64,000 nucleotides of DNA, taken from NCBI GenBank assembly GCA_012295275.1, contig CM022671.1, positions 36,188,683 to 36,252,682 on the forward strand. Direction: 5' to 3'. Both the position numbers and the translations under genes were made by a program. Positions within the stretch are counted from its first letter, which is position 1; the number at the start of each line of letters is the position of its first letter. Positions 33,312 to 45,600 of this stretch are shown here, one piece after another. Source of the stretch: Chrysomallon squamiferum. Taxonomy: Eukaryota; Mollusca; Gastropoda; Neomphalida; Peltospiridae. A model generated the notes under the pieces. The model did no database searches. It worked only from the letters and a program-made list of their open reading frames with translations, and was not told where the DNA came from.

Positions 33312-36218
33312 TACTGCTGCTGCTACTTTAAATATGTATTTGGTATTTTTCTGCCATAAACCAAACTAAAAATTCTTACTGGAACTGAATATTTTCTTTA
33401 AAATAAAGTCAGGGCTGTGGTATGTCCTCTTATTTTGGATACCGCAATCTTAAAGTTACATGGATTTCTTGATTACAAATACACCATAAAGCCATTGTAA
33501 TGTAAATAATAATGACAAAATAAAATAAATATTTTGATTCTCAATTTTAAATTCTGGTCAAGTAACATTTAATGTCCATATACATGTGTGTGTATATATA
33601 TACATATATACATATATATACCAAGAAATTAGTATGAACTGTTTCAAAATAAAGCAGATATTTTTAATATCTTTGTAAGAGCACATTCTCGGATCACAGA
33701 TTTATATCATTTATAATAAAACATTTAAAATTTGTTATCCATCATTACCTTTATTTTTGTTATCATGATGATCATCATATTTTTATTTTTATGATACATC
33801 AGTCAGCTGTTTCTTACATTAATCAAATTTAAATATGTCAAATTAAATTATTTAGACAGACTGATAAAATGACAAATTTCCCAAGACCAGTTCAATTAGT
33901 CTAACTAAAAACATCAATAAGAAACATTAACAAGAACTAAACTATTTTTTTTAAATAGTTTTCAAACAGATTTCAATATCATAACAATATATGAATGCAT
34001 GTCAAGACAAATTCCTGTTAGTAAAGAAGTTTTAAAGAGAAAAGTTAACTATTAAAACAACCAGAAACCTTAAAAACTGCCATTTTCAAACTAATAACAA
34101 AATATTTACAAGCCAAGCACTGCTGAATCAGCAGAAATGTGAGATGTTACACTTTGGTTAATGAAAAATACATGAACAAGCTCTGATGCATGGAAAAATA
34201 TTTTTCTGTAGAAGTATAGAGACAAACAAACTAAAAACTTTTTTTTTGTTTTTTTTGTTAATCATCACTGAAAAACAGTCTTCTGTCTAATCTATTAAAA
34301 GTAATGATGTACATTTGTATGTATGATAACCACAGTCAACTGAAATCTCTGTTCAGTTGTTCATTTTCTGAAAACTATTTACCTATTGATATAACAATGT
34401 TGTTTTGTTCCTATCTAACATATACACTGAAACAAAACAAGTGATAATAATGATAATATCATTTCCCTGGACTAAAAACTTAATTCATTAGTGACTAGGC
34501 AATAAATAAAGAAATTTAGAAGAATTAAATTAGCAAAATAGTTTCTGTTATAGTGTCTGTGCAGTAATACTGCTATAAGCAAATTTTATTTAAAAACAAA
34601 ATATAAATTTATTAAGGTTCCACATTAAACAACCAAAACAAACCCAAATGAAAACATCTGTTGGTCATTTTATCATTTCAGAAAAAAACATTTCTCAAAT
34701 TGTCTTTTAATGTCTGGTTTTGGATCTCCAAAACTGAACTATAATCTATCATTTCAGACAAATTTATTTTTGCTGTCTATTATTACACAGAAAAAACATG
34801 AAGAAATGAAATATTATTTCAGTAATTGATGAATTCAGAAAGACTGCAATGTAAATTGATTCATTAAAGTGGATTTTTCAAAGATTTTTCTAACTTAACT
34901 CCACATTATCAAAAGATAAAAGATAACTTGAGTTCAACCAGTGTCATGGATCAATAACATAAAAATAACTGTTTAGAACAGGACAAAACATAATTACTAA
35001 TGTAACAGGTTTGCAAGTTCAAAGGAGCTGAATTATGACAAAAGATATCAAAATATTCAGATGAATGTTACAGTAAAGAGAAACATTTCCTGTAAATATA
35101 TTTCTTTGTTTCTTCTTGTTCAACTGGGGTTTTGTGTTTGTTATTTTGTAGTTGTTTTTTTCTTGTAAAAGAGATATAGGTAAGTAAGAAAGATATGAAC
35201 ACAGATTTGGTATAAAATTAAATAAATAATAAAATAATCAACTATGGAAATCAGAACATATTCTGTCAAATGATAATCAGTCAGGTTTCATTTCTTATTT
35301 CAGACAAGTAAATGCAATTTTAGATCTGAACTGGGGTGTGTTATATTAACAAAATGATGAAAATTTAAAATAAAAAAAAGAGAAAAATAAATAAATAAAT
35401 ATTTGTTGAAATAAAATATCTTGCTGATATCTCCGCCATAGCTAATGATTAAATGAGATGCTTAGTCATTCCTCAGCCCAATTTAAAATCAGAACAAATG
35501 TCTTTGCAAGTTGAAGGTCATCAAATCTTGGCAATTTCATTAAAATATAAAAATAATGGAATGTTTTGAAGCCATGCGTAAGAACAAATCTCTGTTAGTT
35601 GTTTTTTTTAAATAAAAGTTCCATTCGAACCAAAGTGATCTGAAGAGGAAAAGGAAAACAGATTAAAATGGATATTAAGAAATATTAATTACATGTTAAG
35701 TTTATTCTGTAACACATTAGACTAGAAATGAGACTGATGTGTTAAATATTAGATGTTTACATTCAAATTTACCAGACTAACTTGTGTCTTACCAGCACCA
35801 ATACATATTTTAAATACATTATGTGTTCTTCAAAATTAATGTTTTATTATCATTTTTATAGTTTTATGTATGAAAATGTGTGAAAAATAAATTGCTGTAA
35901 AGGTTATTTCTCCTTTTGTTAGGACTAATTTTGTACATAGAGGTGTTACATAACAAAGCTAAATTACTTTTTATTATATTTTGTGTCAAACAAAACAGTA
36001 ACTTGGAAATAATAAAATGTAAATAGTATTACAGAAACTGTTTAAAATGAGTTATTTTAAATCACAAAGTATTACATGTTCATCAAGTTCTAACATGGAA
36101 AAGAGTTTCTATAGTACCTTACATAGATGTTAATTGTTATGTGGTAACCTATCTATATTTTATTTATCTATATCAATGTACCTATGTTGGTAGTTCTGTT
36201 GTTTCTATGGTAACTTAC
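28920..36218. other. Long AT-rich stretch without a recognised gene
   Basis: Contains a GT run near 29650-29682, TA runs near 29755-29775, poly-T tracts near 31430, 31960 and 32008-32033, and a TTA run near 33277-33309. No splice-bounded coding exon is seen on either strand; the open frames are short and of random composition. The ends are probably 3' UTR of p38 (plus) and GLTP (minus), which converge here. Confidence 0.6.
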
Positions 36219-39200
36219 CTATGTTGAAGGTTCTGTTGTTTCTATATTAAAATCTCTGAGGATTTTATCAAGGTGCTCAACATTTGGTTTCATCAGTCGC
36301 AGGTGATTTTCAATATCACTATAAACCTGAAACAACACACAAAACAATATCACTATAAATCTGAAACAACACACAAAACAACTTTCATTATCACTATGAA
36401 CCTGAAACAACACACAATATCTCTATAAACCTGAAACAACACAACTTTCAATATCACTATAAACCTGAAACAACACACAAAACAATATCACTATAAACCT
36501 GAAACAACACAACTTTCAATATCACTATAAACCTGAAACAACACACAAAACAACTTTCAATATCACTATAAACCTAAACACAACACAACTTTCAGTATCA
36601 CTATAAACCTAAACACAACACACAACTTTCAGTATCACTATAAACCTAAACAACACAAAACACAACTTTCAGTATCACTATAAACCTAAACAACACAACA
36701 CACAACTTTCAGTATCACTATAAACCTAAACAACACAACACACAACTTTCAGTATCACTATAAACCTAAAACAACACACAACACAACTTTCAGTATCACT
36801 ATAAACCTAAACAACACAACACACAACTTTCACTATCACTATAAACCTAAACAACACACAACACACAACTTTCAGTATCACTATAAACCTAAACAACACA
36901 ACACACAACTTTCAGTATCACTATAAACCTAAACAACACAACACACAACTTTCAGTATCACTATAAACCTAAACAACACAACACACAACTTTCAGTATCA
37001 CTATAAACCTGAAACAACACACAACACACAACTTTCAGTATCACTATAAACCTAAACAACACACAACACACAACTTTCAGTATCACTATAAACCTAAACA
37101 ACACAACACACAACTTTCAGTATCACTATAAACCTGAAACAACACACAACACACAACTTTCAGTATCACTATAAGCCTGAAACAACACACAACACACAAC
37201 TTTCAGTATCACTATAAACCTGAAACAACACACAACTTTCAGTATCACTATAAACCTAAACAACACAACACACAACTTTCAGTATCACTATAAACCTAAA
37301 CAACACACAACACAACTTTCAGTATCACTATAAACCTGAAACAACACAACACACAACTTTCAGTATCACTATAAACCTAAACAACACAACACACAACTTT
37401 CAGTATCACTATAAACCTAAACAACACAACACACAACTTTCAGTATCACTATAAACCTAAACAACACAAAACACAACTTTCAGTATCACTATAAACCTAA
37501 ACAACACACAACACAACTTTCAGTATCACTATAAACCTAAACAAAACAACACACAACTTTCAGTATCACTATAAACCTGAAACAACACACAACTTTCAGT
37601 ATCACTATAAGCCTGAAACAACACACAACACAACTCTGAATTGATAGTCGTGAATGAATGTGTACCTTTTACATGTATTTTTCCATTTTTTTTATTTTTT
37701 ATTTTTTAATAAATGGTGTAATACGATATGAAGAAAATCTTCAGATGCAAATCCATGGGTTTCTCTTACCAGTTAGCAACAAGTGATTCTGTGTACAAAC
37801 CTTCTCAGTCAGCATAAGACAACAAGTTGTGTATATTCTTATAGTAAGACTTAGCATAATTTATTCTGAGCAAGAGGATCCACAAAACTCCATTACAAAC
37901 ACTCGGACACACACACACACTTATCAAGAAGAAAATCAAGGGGTTAGAGCCAGAAGTGCATATAAATATATAAGCACTTAAGACCCTCTGTCAACATTTC
38001 ACTAAAACTAACTAATTTCTCAACAACTCAAGGTAACTAAGAATTTTAAATTTAAAATTTTAATTTTATTAAACCACAATATTCTCTATTCTATTCTATT
38101 TTTTATTACCCATCCCTGGAAAAACAACAAAAAACATTGAGAATCTTGTTAACTAATTCTCTAATTAATTGTTTTGACTTACCTCTTCATCTGTGACATC
38201 CTTGTTAGTTTTCAGTTTCTCTATGAATGTTGTTCTGGTAGGACAAGCTTTTGTTAGTTGCTATTAAAAAATAAACAATTGTAAATTAAAATATTATCAG
38301 TATGTATGTGCTCTATATAGTATACCAAAAAAAATTGTCTTTTAAAGGGAGGGAGAGAGACATCTCTGGAAAAACAGATAAAAGATACAAACAAATGAGG
38401 GAAAGAGTGAAAAAAAAAGATGTTCAATGTTCAGTTTATTAATGTGTGGTTTGTATGTCTAACCAAGTGATAAATAAAGAGTATACTAACTGAAATAATT
38501 TGTCTCAACATCCAGTTGTGATGTTGTTTGAGAATTTTTTCATACGCTTTCAGAAGAAACTGCTGAATGTTCTCAGTTCTTTCATTCTTCCCTTCCTCTA
38601 CCACCATAGACAGGAACTCCAGAATAAATGCCAAACCTCTGAAATAATCAGCATGTATTTCAAACCAATTTTGATTGTGCATAAAATAAATTTAAATTCT
38701 ATGAATTAATCATACTAATAATTGTGTGTACAAGTTAAAAAATTAATTTCAATACATTTTACAGTTTTCACAAATATAAATTGTATATTTGAATTTTTAT
38801 TATTATTATTTATCATTTTACCTTTTAAGCCAGAGAGCTCCGACTTGGCCATTAGTCGAGCTTTTGGTTTCCAGTTCCTCTTCAATGATGGCGTTGATTG
38901 TTGAGAACTGCTCAGGATTAGTCTGATATTTAGAATCAATTTTCTAAAACAAGAAAATTGTTCATTTACAATTAAATATTCAAAACAATAGACAAGCAAT
39001 CTTTGTAATTGGAATTAAATTTCTGTGTAATAATAATACTACATTCAAAATAAATGTGAATTAATATGACGAGTAAATTGATTGTGGAACGTGTCTAAAC
39101 TAGTGAAATTATTTTAACCTACTTACATCAATGTTTCCTTGAATGTCATTTTTTATCATCATGAACATTGTTGGCCCAAGGACATCTAATTAAAAATAAA

Positions 39201-40057
39201 AAATAAACAACAAACATTACATAAATTTTACTCATGATAAAAAAAAAATGTTATTTTGACACTCGGATAACACTTATTCAATGATTTGTAAATTTCAGAA
39301 AATTAATTATACTCACATGTTACATAATATATTAGTAATAATGGCAATAAAAAAATATATATATGATAATCAGTATGTAAGATGATAATTTAGAATAATA
39401 ATAGATTATAATTTATGTTCTGTGACATAAATAATTATAGACCTACAGTTACAACTATGTAGTATGTTATATAATAATTTTATATATATATATACGTAAA
39501 ATACACGCGTTTCTTGGGGGGGGGTAGTATGTACAATAAATTTGGATGATGTGATCCATCTAAAACTGTTACGTTTTTCTCTAAGTCAAAACAATTTCTA
39601 TACTGATATATGTAGAAAGTTTGATTTTATCATCTTCAGTTGAATAATTACTAATTTGTTCGAACATTCGAAAATGGTCCCATGGCAACCGCACATGGAT
39701 TTCGCAAATCATGAATTAAAATAATGAAATAAATTTAAAAAAAAGCTCTTTAACTTTAAATGACTTAAAGTTATGTATCTGACAAATACTGTTCCATTCA
39801 AGAAAGTTTTGTTTACTTCTCTACGATCACAATATAGTGAAATTAAAAAATGTGTCCCTGACGTGTCACGAAATAAGTTGTGAAAACACACACTTTAAGA
39901 GATCTTTGATTAACATCTTACCAAAAAATGGTGGTATTAGTCTTGCAGCATTAAGAAAGGGAACTGTTTCAATAGTGCCATCAGATGTTAACTCTTTATA
40001 TTGAGGGGCAGGTTCGCCAAAATATGTACGTTTACCCATTTGATGTTTGGTAGCCAT
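36219..40057 (-). CDS. GLTP: Glycolipid transfer protein (GLTP fold)
   Basis: Cytosolic protein that carries glycosphingolipids between membranes. Six exons on the minus strand: 40057-39922, 39185-39127, 38943-38822, 38638-38491, 38260-38183, 36326-36219. All phases join to give 216 aa, close to the 209 aa of the human protein. It starts MATKHQMGKRTYFGEP, an N-terminal extension of about ten residues. The family core follows: TVPFLNAARLIPPFF, MIKNDIQGNIDKI, GALWLKRGLAFI, and KQHHNWMLRQII. The residues known to hold the sugar headgroup are all present: Asp59, Asn63, Lys66, Trp103, His146. The C-terminus is divergent (FNIETTEPST). The fifth intron is mostly a minisatellite that includes the exon 6 acceptor. 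It is head-to-head with the CFAP20DC-like gene. Confidence 0.93.
36310..37640. repeat. Minisatellite built from the GLTP exon 6 acceptor
   Basis: About 30-35 units of 34-45 bp. On the minus strand each unit contains a (T)TTAGGTTTATAGTGATA core plus CTGAAAG, which repeats the acceptor and the first 18-20 bases of GLTP exon 6 (CAG|GTTTATAGTGATATTGAAA). Units near the exon keep CAGGTTTATAG; distal ones mostly have TTTAGGTTTATAG. Confidence 0.92.
37641..38182. other. Rest of GLTP intron 5
   Basis: AT-rich intron sequence with short homopolymer runs and an AC run near 37910-37920. Nothing coding is seen. Confidence 0.6.
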
Positions 40058-41271
40058 TTTTGTACGTCACTGTAATTTTTTCCACAAATTAATAAGCATT
40101 AAAACAGAAGCAAGTTATTTCGACCCAAGCTGTTTTCACCAGCTATTAATTTAATTAAAACTTTTTTCTCCAAATAGTCAGGCATGCCCCACAATTATAC
40201 ACAGCTAATACACTCAAAAATGCAAGATAGCCAATATATTTACAACAAAATGATGATGATTATGATGAGGATCTTTATTTACCGTTCTCATTTAAAATTC
40301 GAATGCACTAAAAGAAAAGGAGGAAATTTTGCTAAGGAAATATTGTGGAAACTAAATTCTGATTGGTCAAATAAAGTTTCTAGCAACAAATATGGCCGTT
40401 TTGGGAAAGAATTTGGAATGTCAAAGTACCTTATTACCACATAACCATAAATTATTTCACTTTTTGAAAATAATACTTTAATACTGGAATATATAGGTAA
40501 TAAAAATGTCACCAATAGGTAAAAAAAAGTCAATTATTGTCACTTAATGAATACTCATTCGAGCATATTTCAATCGATACACTTTTAACAGTTACAGTGT
40601 TGTTGTCTTTAATTCTGTTTGTTTCAATATCATAACATTTGTCATTTAATTTTATGCAGTATAACATGTATTTAGTTACATTCTTGCTACAAAAGAGGAT
40701 GAAAGTTTAATTTTGCTGATTACCGAATTATGTCCTGGATACTTAATAACTAATAAGTAAACTTAATCATCATATTCAATTACTTTTTTGATTTCAAGTA
40801 CTTGAAGTAATATTTTATTCAGGTTGTTTGCATAATCATACTGTTAATTAATCTTTATTTCTTACTAAATCACAAATTTGTATATTACAAATCTACTTTT
40901 GAAATACATAGTTTACGATCATATTTTAAAATCACAGCAACAAAATTAATACATTTTTACAACACTTTTTAATATTAACATTAACTGAGTGTCAGATGTA
41001 TGTTTTTTGTTCGATGTGAAAGAGAAAATGTATTGCCACTGCACTACTGATCACAACAATGGAGTTTTTGCATGAGCATTCATGCCACAGTAGAACATTT
41101 CACAGCCTTTAACAAGTCAAGCAATATACCACAATTAGACAGAAGTACATTTCTGTTGTAATTTTTCATTCTTCAGACATTAAAATTGAAATAGAACTTC
41201 CTCCAGCTTGTTGTCTTTTTGTACCCTTACAATTATTAATTATTAATCAGTTATTTTTCAGTAGGATAATT

Positions 41272-41324
<53 letters not shown>

Positions 41325-41498
41325 TTACATACAATGCTTTTCCATACAATGTTTTTCATGCTATTTCAGTTTGAGTGCTAGTTACGAGGTGTTTCTGTGG
41401 TAGACTGGTTTTTTGACTGTATTGTGTTTGGGGGGTGGGGAATACAGTATTTTTAGTTATGATGTGGTATAGGATAAGAGATCTATTTTTATTTTCAG
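40058..41498. other. Divergent intergenic region GLTP / CFAP20DC-like
   Basis: Separates two head-to-head genes and should contain both promoters. A long GT run lies at 41274-41323. No clear TATA box or coding sequence is seen; a short frame at 40184-40444 has no family resemblance. Confidence 0.5.
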
Positions 41499-41539
41499 GT
41501 TAACATCAGCTGTGTTTATCACCAGTGAAACAACAGAAC

Positions 41540-42609
41540 ATGTTCAAGAATGAATTCCAGGTAGCTCGTCATTTATAATACTTACATTAATACAAGTGTA
41601 ATATTTATTTTAACATAGCTGTTAAATATTTATTTTAGCACAACAGTTAAATATTTGTATTATGGATAGATATTTAATGAACAAAGATTGTTGTCACATC
41701 ATAAAGTATTCATATATCATTTGTTTTACAGGGTGGTCCTTATTTTGAGGTGTTCAGCACACAGGGCAAAGATTCTACGTCAGGATGGAAAATGCCATCG
41801 TCAGGGTGCAGGAAGGTAATAAAACATTTCTGTAATAAACAAATAAATTAATAAATAGTTATGTAGAAGATAAAATGTAAAGTAACTACAATAAACAAAC
41901 AAATAATTATCAGAAGGTAATATATGAAGTAACTGTCGACATGTATATTAATATCAGAATAATTATGACAATTGTCAGTAGTACAGATATGATAATCGAG
42001 GTGTTTTTTCAGTAAAATGTGTGTATCCATGTGACTTTGAAAATCTTTTTACAAAGCTTTCATCACTTTACTGTGTATTTGTTTATTACTTGTCTTGCAT
42101 TTATTTTTATAAAAATAGAAAATAATCTCAAAGCTTGATGCTGGAGGTTAGGGGAAAAAAACCCAGGTAATTAATTCAAGAAAACAACAACAAAGAAATT
42201 AAATACATATATACATTTATTTTTATTTTATTTATTTTTATTTCTGTTTGGTGAAATCTTTTCATCAATTTTGTTTTAGGTTTATGACAAGGAGGTCAAA
42301 GGTTATGTTTACATCTTAGAAGGAACATCAGCTACTACAAAAATGCATTTACCTAAAGACAGCCGAATTTCTTGTGAGTTGTGTTTTTTATAAATTAATG
42401 AATAAGATTAACTAAGTAAAATAAATTTGTAGTAATATTGTTATACTGAGGCAGATCTAGATAGATTTGTAATGAACTGTAAACATTAGAGGTTCATAAA
42501 AAAAAAATGTCAATGCATAGAGGTAGGCACTGGGGATGGTGACCAAAATATCTATGTAATGCCTACCTCTATACATTGACATTTTTTTTTATCAACCTCT
42601 AATGTTTAC

Positions 42610-42640
<31 letters not shown>

Positions 42641-45600
42641 CTACACATAGAATATAATAGTCTATAACTGCAGATTCATAAGAAAGAGAAAGGTGATAAT
42701 TTTATTTCAGAGTTAGTTTCTCTTATTTTCAGGTACCCTGGTACAGCATTTTCTTGTTCTTCAGCTCAATATTTTCTTGGGGAAAGAATTTTCTGTGGAA
42801 CTGGGGTAAGTGTTTAAACATAAAGTAATTTCATCTACATCTACTTCTTAGTGTCTTCCAATTCTTTACTTTCTTCTACATCTCCTTCTTAGTCTCTTCC
42901 AGTTCTTTACTTTCTTCTTCACTCTCTCCTGTACTTCCTTTTCTTCTTTCCCTTCTTTCTTTTTTTCCTTATTTTTATTCCTATTTCTTTTCTTTGCTTT
43001 TGTTTTTCTTTATCTTCATTCCGTTATTATTTTCAAATCATAGAACATTACCATTATGAAATAAAACATCAACATTTTTCTGCTATTTATTGTAAAATAA
43101 TCTAAGTGAAATCTAAATGTCTCAGTTGTTATTCATAAAGTTTCTTTTAAAATTATTGTGGGAAAAAAAGATTATTTTTATTATTTAGAATGACAAAAGA
43201 AGAAGTTTTATCTTGTGCCTTTATTACTATTATTATTACAAACAAAGAAGTATTGTGTTGTACTTATTAGTGTCAGTGACTTGGGAAATAACAAGAGAAG
43301 GATTTTTCTGTCTACGTCACAGAAAGAAATCAGTATTACTCCTCTTCACGCTAAAATTCCTCTCACCATTGTTCACAGAAATCTGGTAAGTTTAAAAATA
43401 AATTTAAAAATATTTCTTTGATTAAAGCTGTTGTTAATTTAACTTTCTGACACATTGTAACTTTGTTATCGCAGGAATGTCAACTCAAGTGATCAAAAGA
43501 TAAGATGAAGTAAATAAGTAAATGAATAAATTAATTAATGAATTAATAATAAATAATGTTGTATTGAAAATAATTAAATGCACCTTAAATTATATTTTAA
43601 TTGTTATAATTATAGAAATCTATTTTAATTTGCAAAACTCCCAAAACAAAAACTGTTTACGAATGTAAGTATATATGTAAACTGGGGAAGACTTATATTT
43701 GAAATAAAAACTAATTATTTATTTGAATATACTTAAAACAAACCTGAACTGAGCTGTGAGATGTGTTACCGTTTGTTGTTTTCAGTGGTTAAACCTGTGT
43801 TTTGACATGCTGTCACTTGTTGGGGACACGTGGAAGGGACAGACGTACAGAGCTATTGAAAGTATCACCGTGTCTGCAAACTGTAAGATCAGACGAATAT
43901 TTACAATGAAAGTTCAGCCCCCTGACACAACTGATGATGATGGTAAAACAATTTTTACAAAAATAAATAAGTAAATTAATTAATAACAAATATCTGTAAT
44001 AGTTCTAAAATTACATTTTATAAAAATGAAAAACAAAATAATAATAATATAAAAAATATTTCATTTAACTGATTTTGCGTAATGATTTGTATTAAAAAAA
44101 AATGTATGTTTTAGGAAATGGGTAATTAATAATATGTTTTGTTTTGACAAATGAGTAGTTATAATAAAAATATTTCTTTCATAGATAAATCTTTGTATGT
44201 TTATTTATTTATTTGTTCAATGTTTGTTTTTTGTGTTTTTTTAATTTATATTGTATATAATATTACTCTATAATTAAATTAATTTTGTTGTTCACGTTAA
44301 AGATAGGTTTATGTGAGGAGTGTTTACATAGCTGTGGTTGTTGTAATGTAAACAATGTTTACAAAATTCAGTGGTTTGAGGTGTAAACATTCTGTTTACA
44401 GAGTTGTATGGTTGTTGTGATGTAAACACAGAGGAACTGGAAGCTATTCCAAAACAGTGTCAACTTTCTAACGATGTGACACAGGCCACACAAGTAAGTA
44501 AAAATTTTAAATTGTCAGCTTGTTATTAATGTAAATGTTACTATTTATTGTGCATGCAAAATGTATAAACACTCATGGACATGATCACACACACGCGCAC
44601 ACACACACAAAAGAAAAGACACACCAACACATAAACACACACACTTACATATATACACACAAACATACAGCAAACATAGAGATCCAACAAACAAACTCAC
44701 ACACACATTCAAAGGTTTTATCTCATATTTGTATTAGTTATAATAAATAAATTTGCATATTTATTTAGTTTTCTTTTGATTACAGGTCCTGACGATAAAT
44801 AAAATTCGGCACTGTGACAGATCAAAAGGGGACACATCGAGACCTCTGTCTACCCTGGATTTATCTAATCTAGGTATGTTCACCATGTTTTTATTTTATA
44901 AAAGTCATTAACTGAGTACAAGAACTGATGTAGTCATTGTGTTAAAGTGTTTCTCAGAATGAAAGATAAAATAAACAATTTTTTTAATTTCTATTTTCTC
45001 AGACGGCAGTGCTAACAGTGGCAGGAAGTCATCAGTGACAGACAGCAACTACCACATCGCATTCGGTTCTAAAGTGCCTGTCCCAGAACACACTCGAAAA
45101 ATAAATCAACTGGTACTAACTCACTGTTTGTTCTTTTTCATGTTTTATTATTATTATTATTATTATTTTGTTTTGATTTGATTTTTGTTGTTGTTGTTAT
45201 TGTTTTGTTTTTCAGTTTCACACACACACACACACACTCACAAATTCAGAAACACACACATATATAGCCACAAATGCTGACACCAAAATTTACATCCAAA
45301 TTGATTTTCATTTTGGTGAAAAGTAAACATACATTTCAAATTTTGGTTTAGTCTGATTTTTTATTCAGATTGTTAAAACGCTTTCACAGGTTTTTGAGTT
45401 TACAAATTTTAACATTGAAATAAAGTTGTATTTTGTTTGCCCGTATTTTTATGTAGATATATTTTAAATCTAAGAAATAAACTACTGTTTTGTTTATTTT
45501 AAAAGGTTTCTTTTTTTTTAGTATATTTTAACTTTTATAACTGATTTTTATTTATTATTATTTTTGTTAATTTATTTATTTATTTTTTATTTATTTATTT

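Noticed and set aside
36310-37640. CRISPR-like look of regularly spaced repeats
   Set aside because: No unique spacers; units are directly tandem, and the DNA is clearly eukaryotic.
40184-40444. 86-codon open frame between GLTP and the CFAP20DC-like gene
   Set aside because: No family resemblance and no splice context; composition fits AT-rich noncoding DNA.
42479-42609. Hairpin as a microRNA gene, because one arm contains GAGGTAGG
   Set aside because: The resemblance to let-7 stops after eight bases, and the stem is too long and contains a long A/T run.
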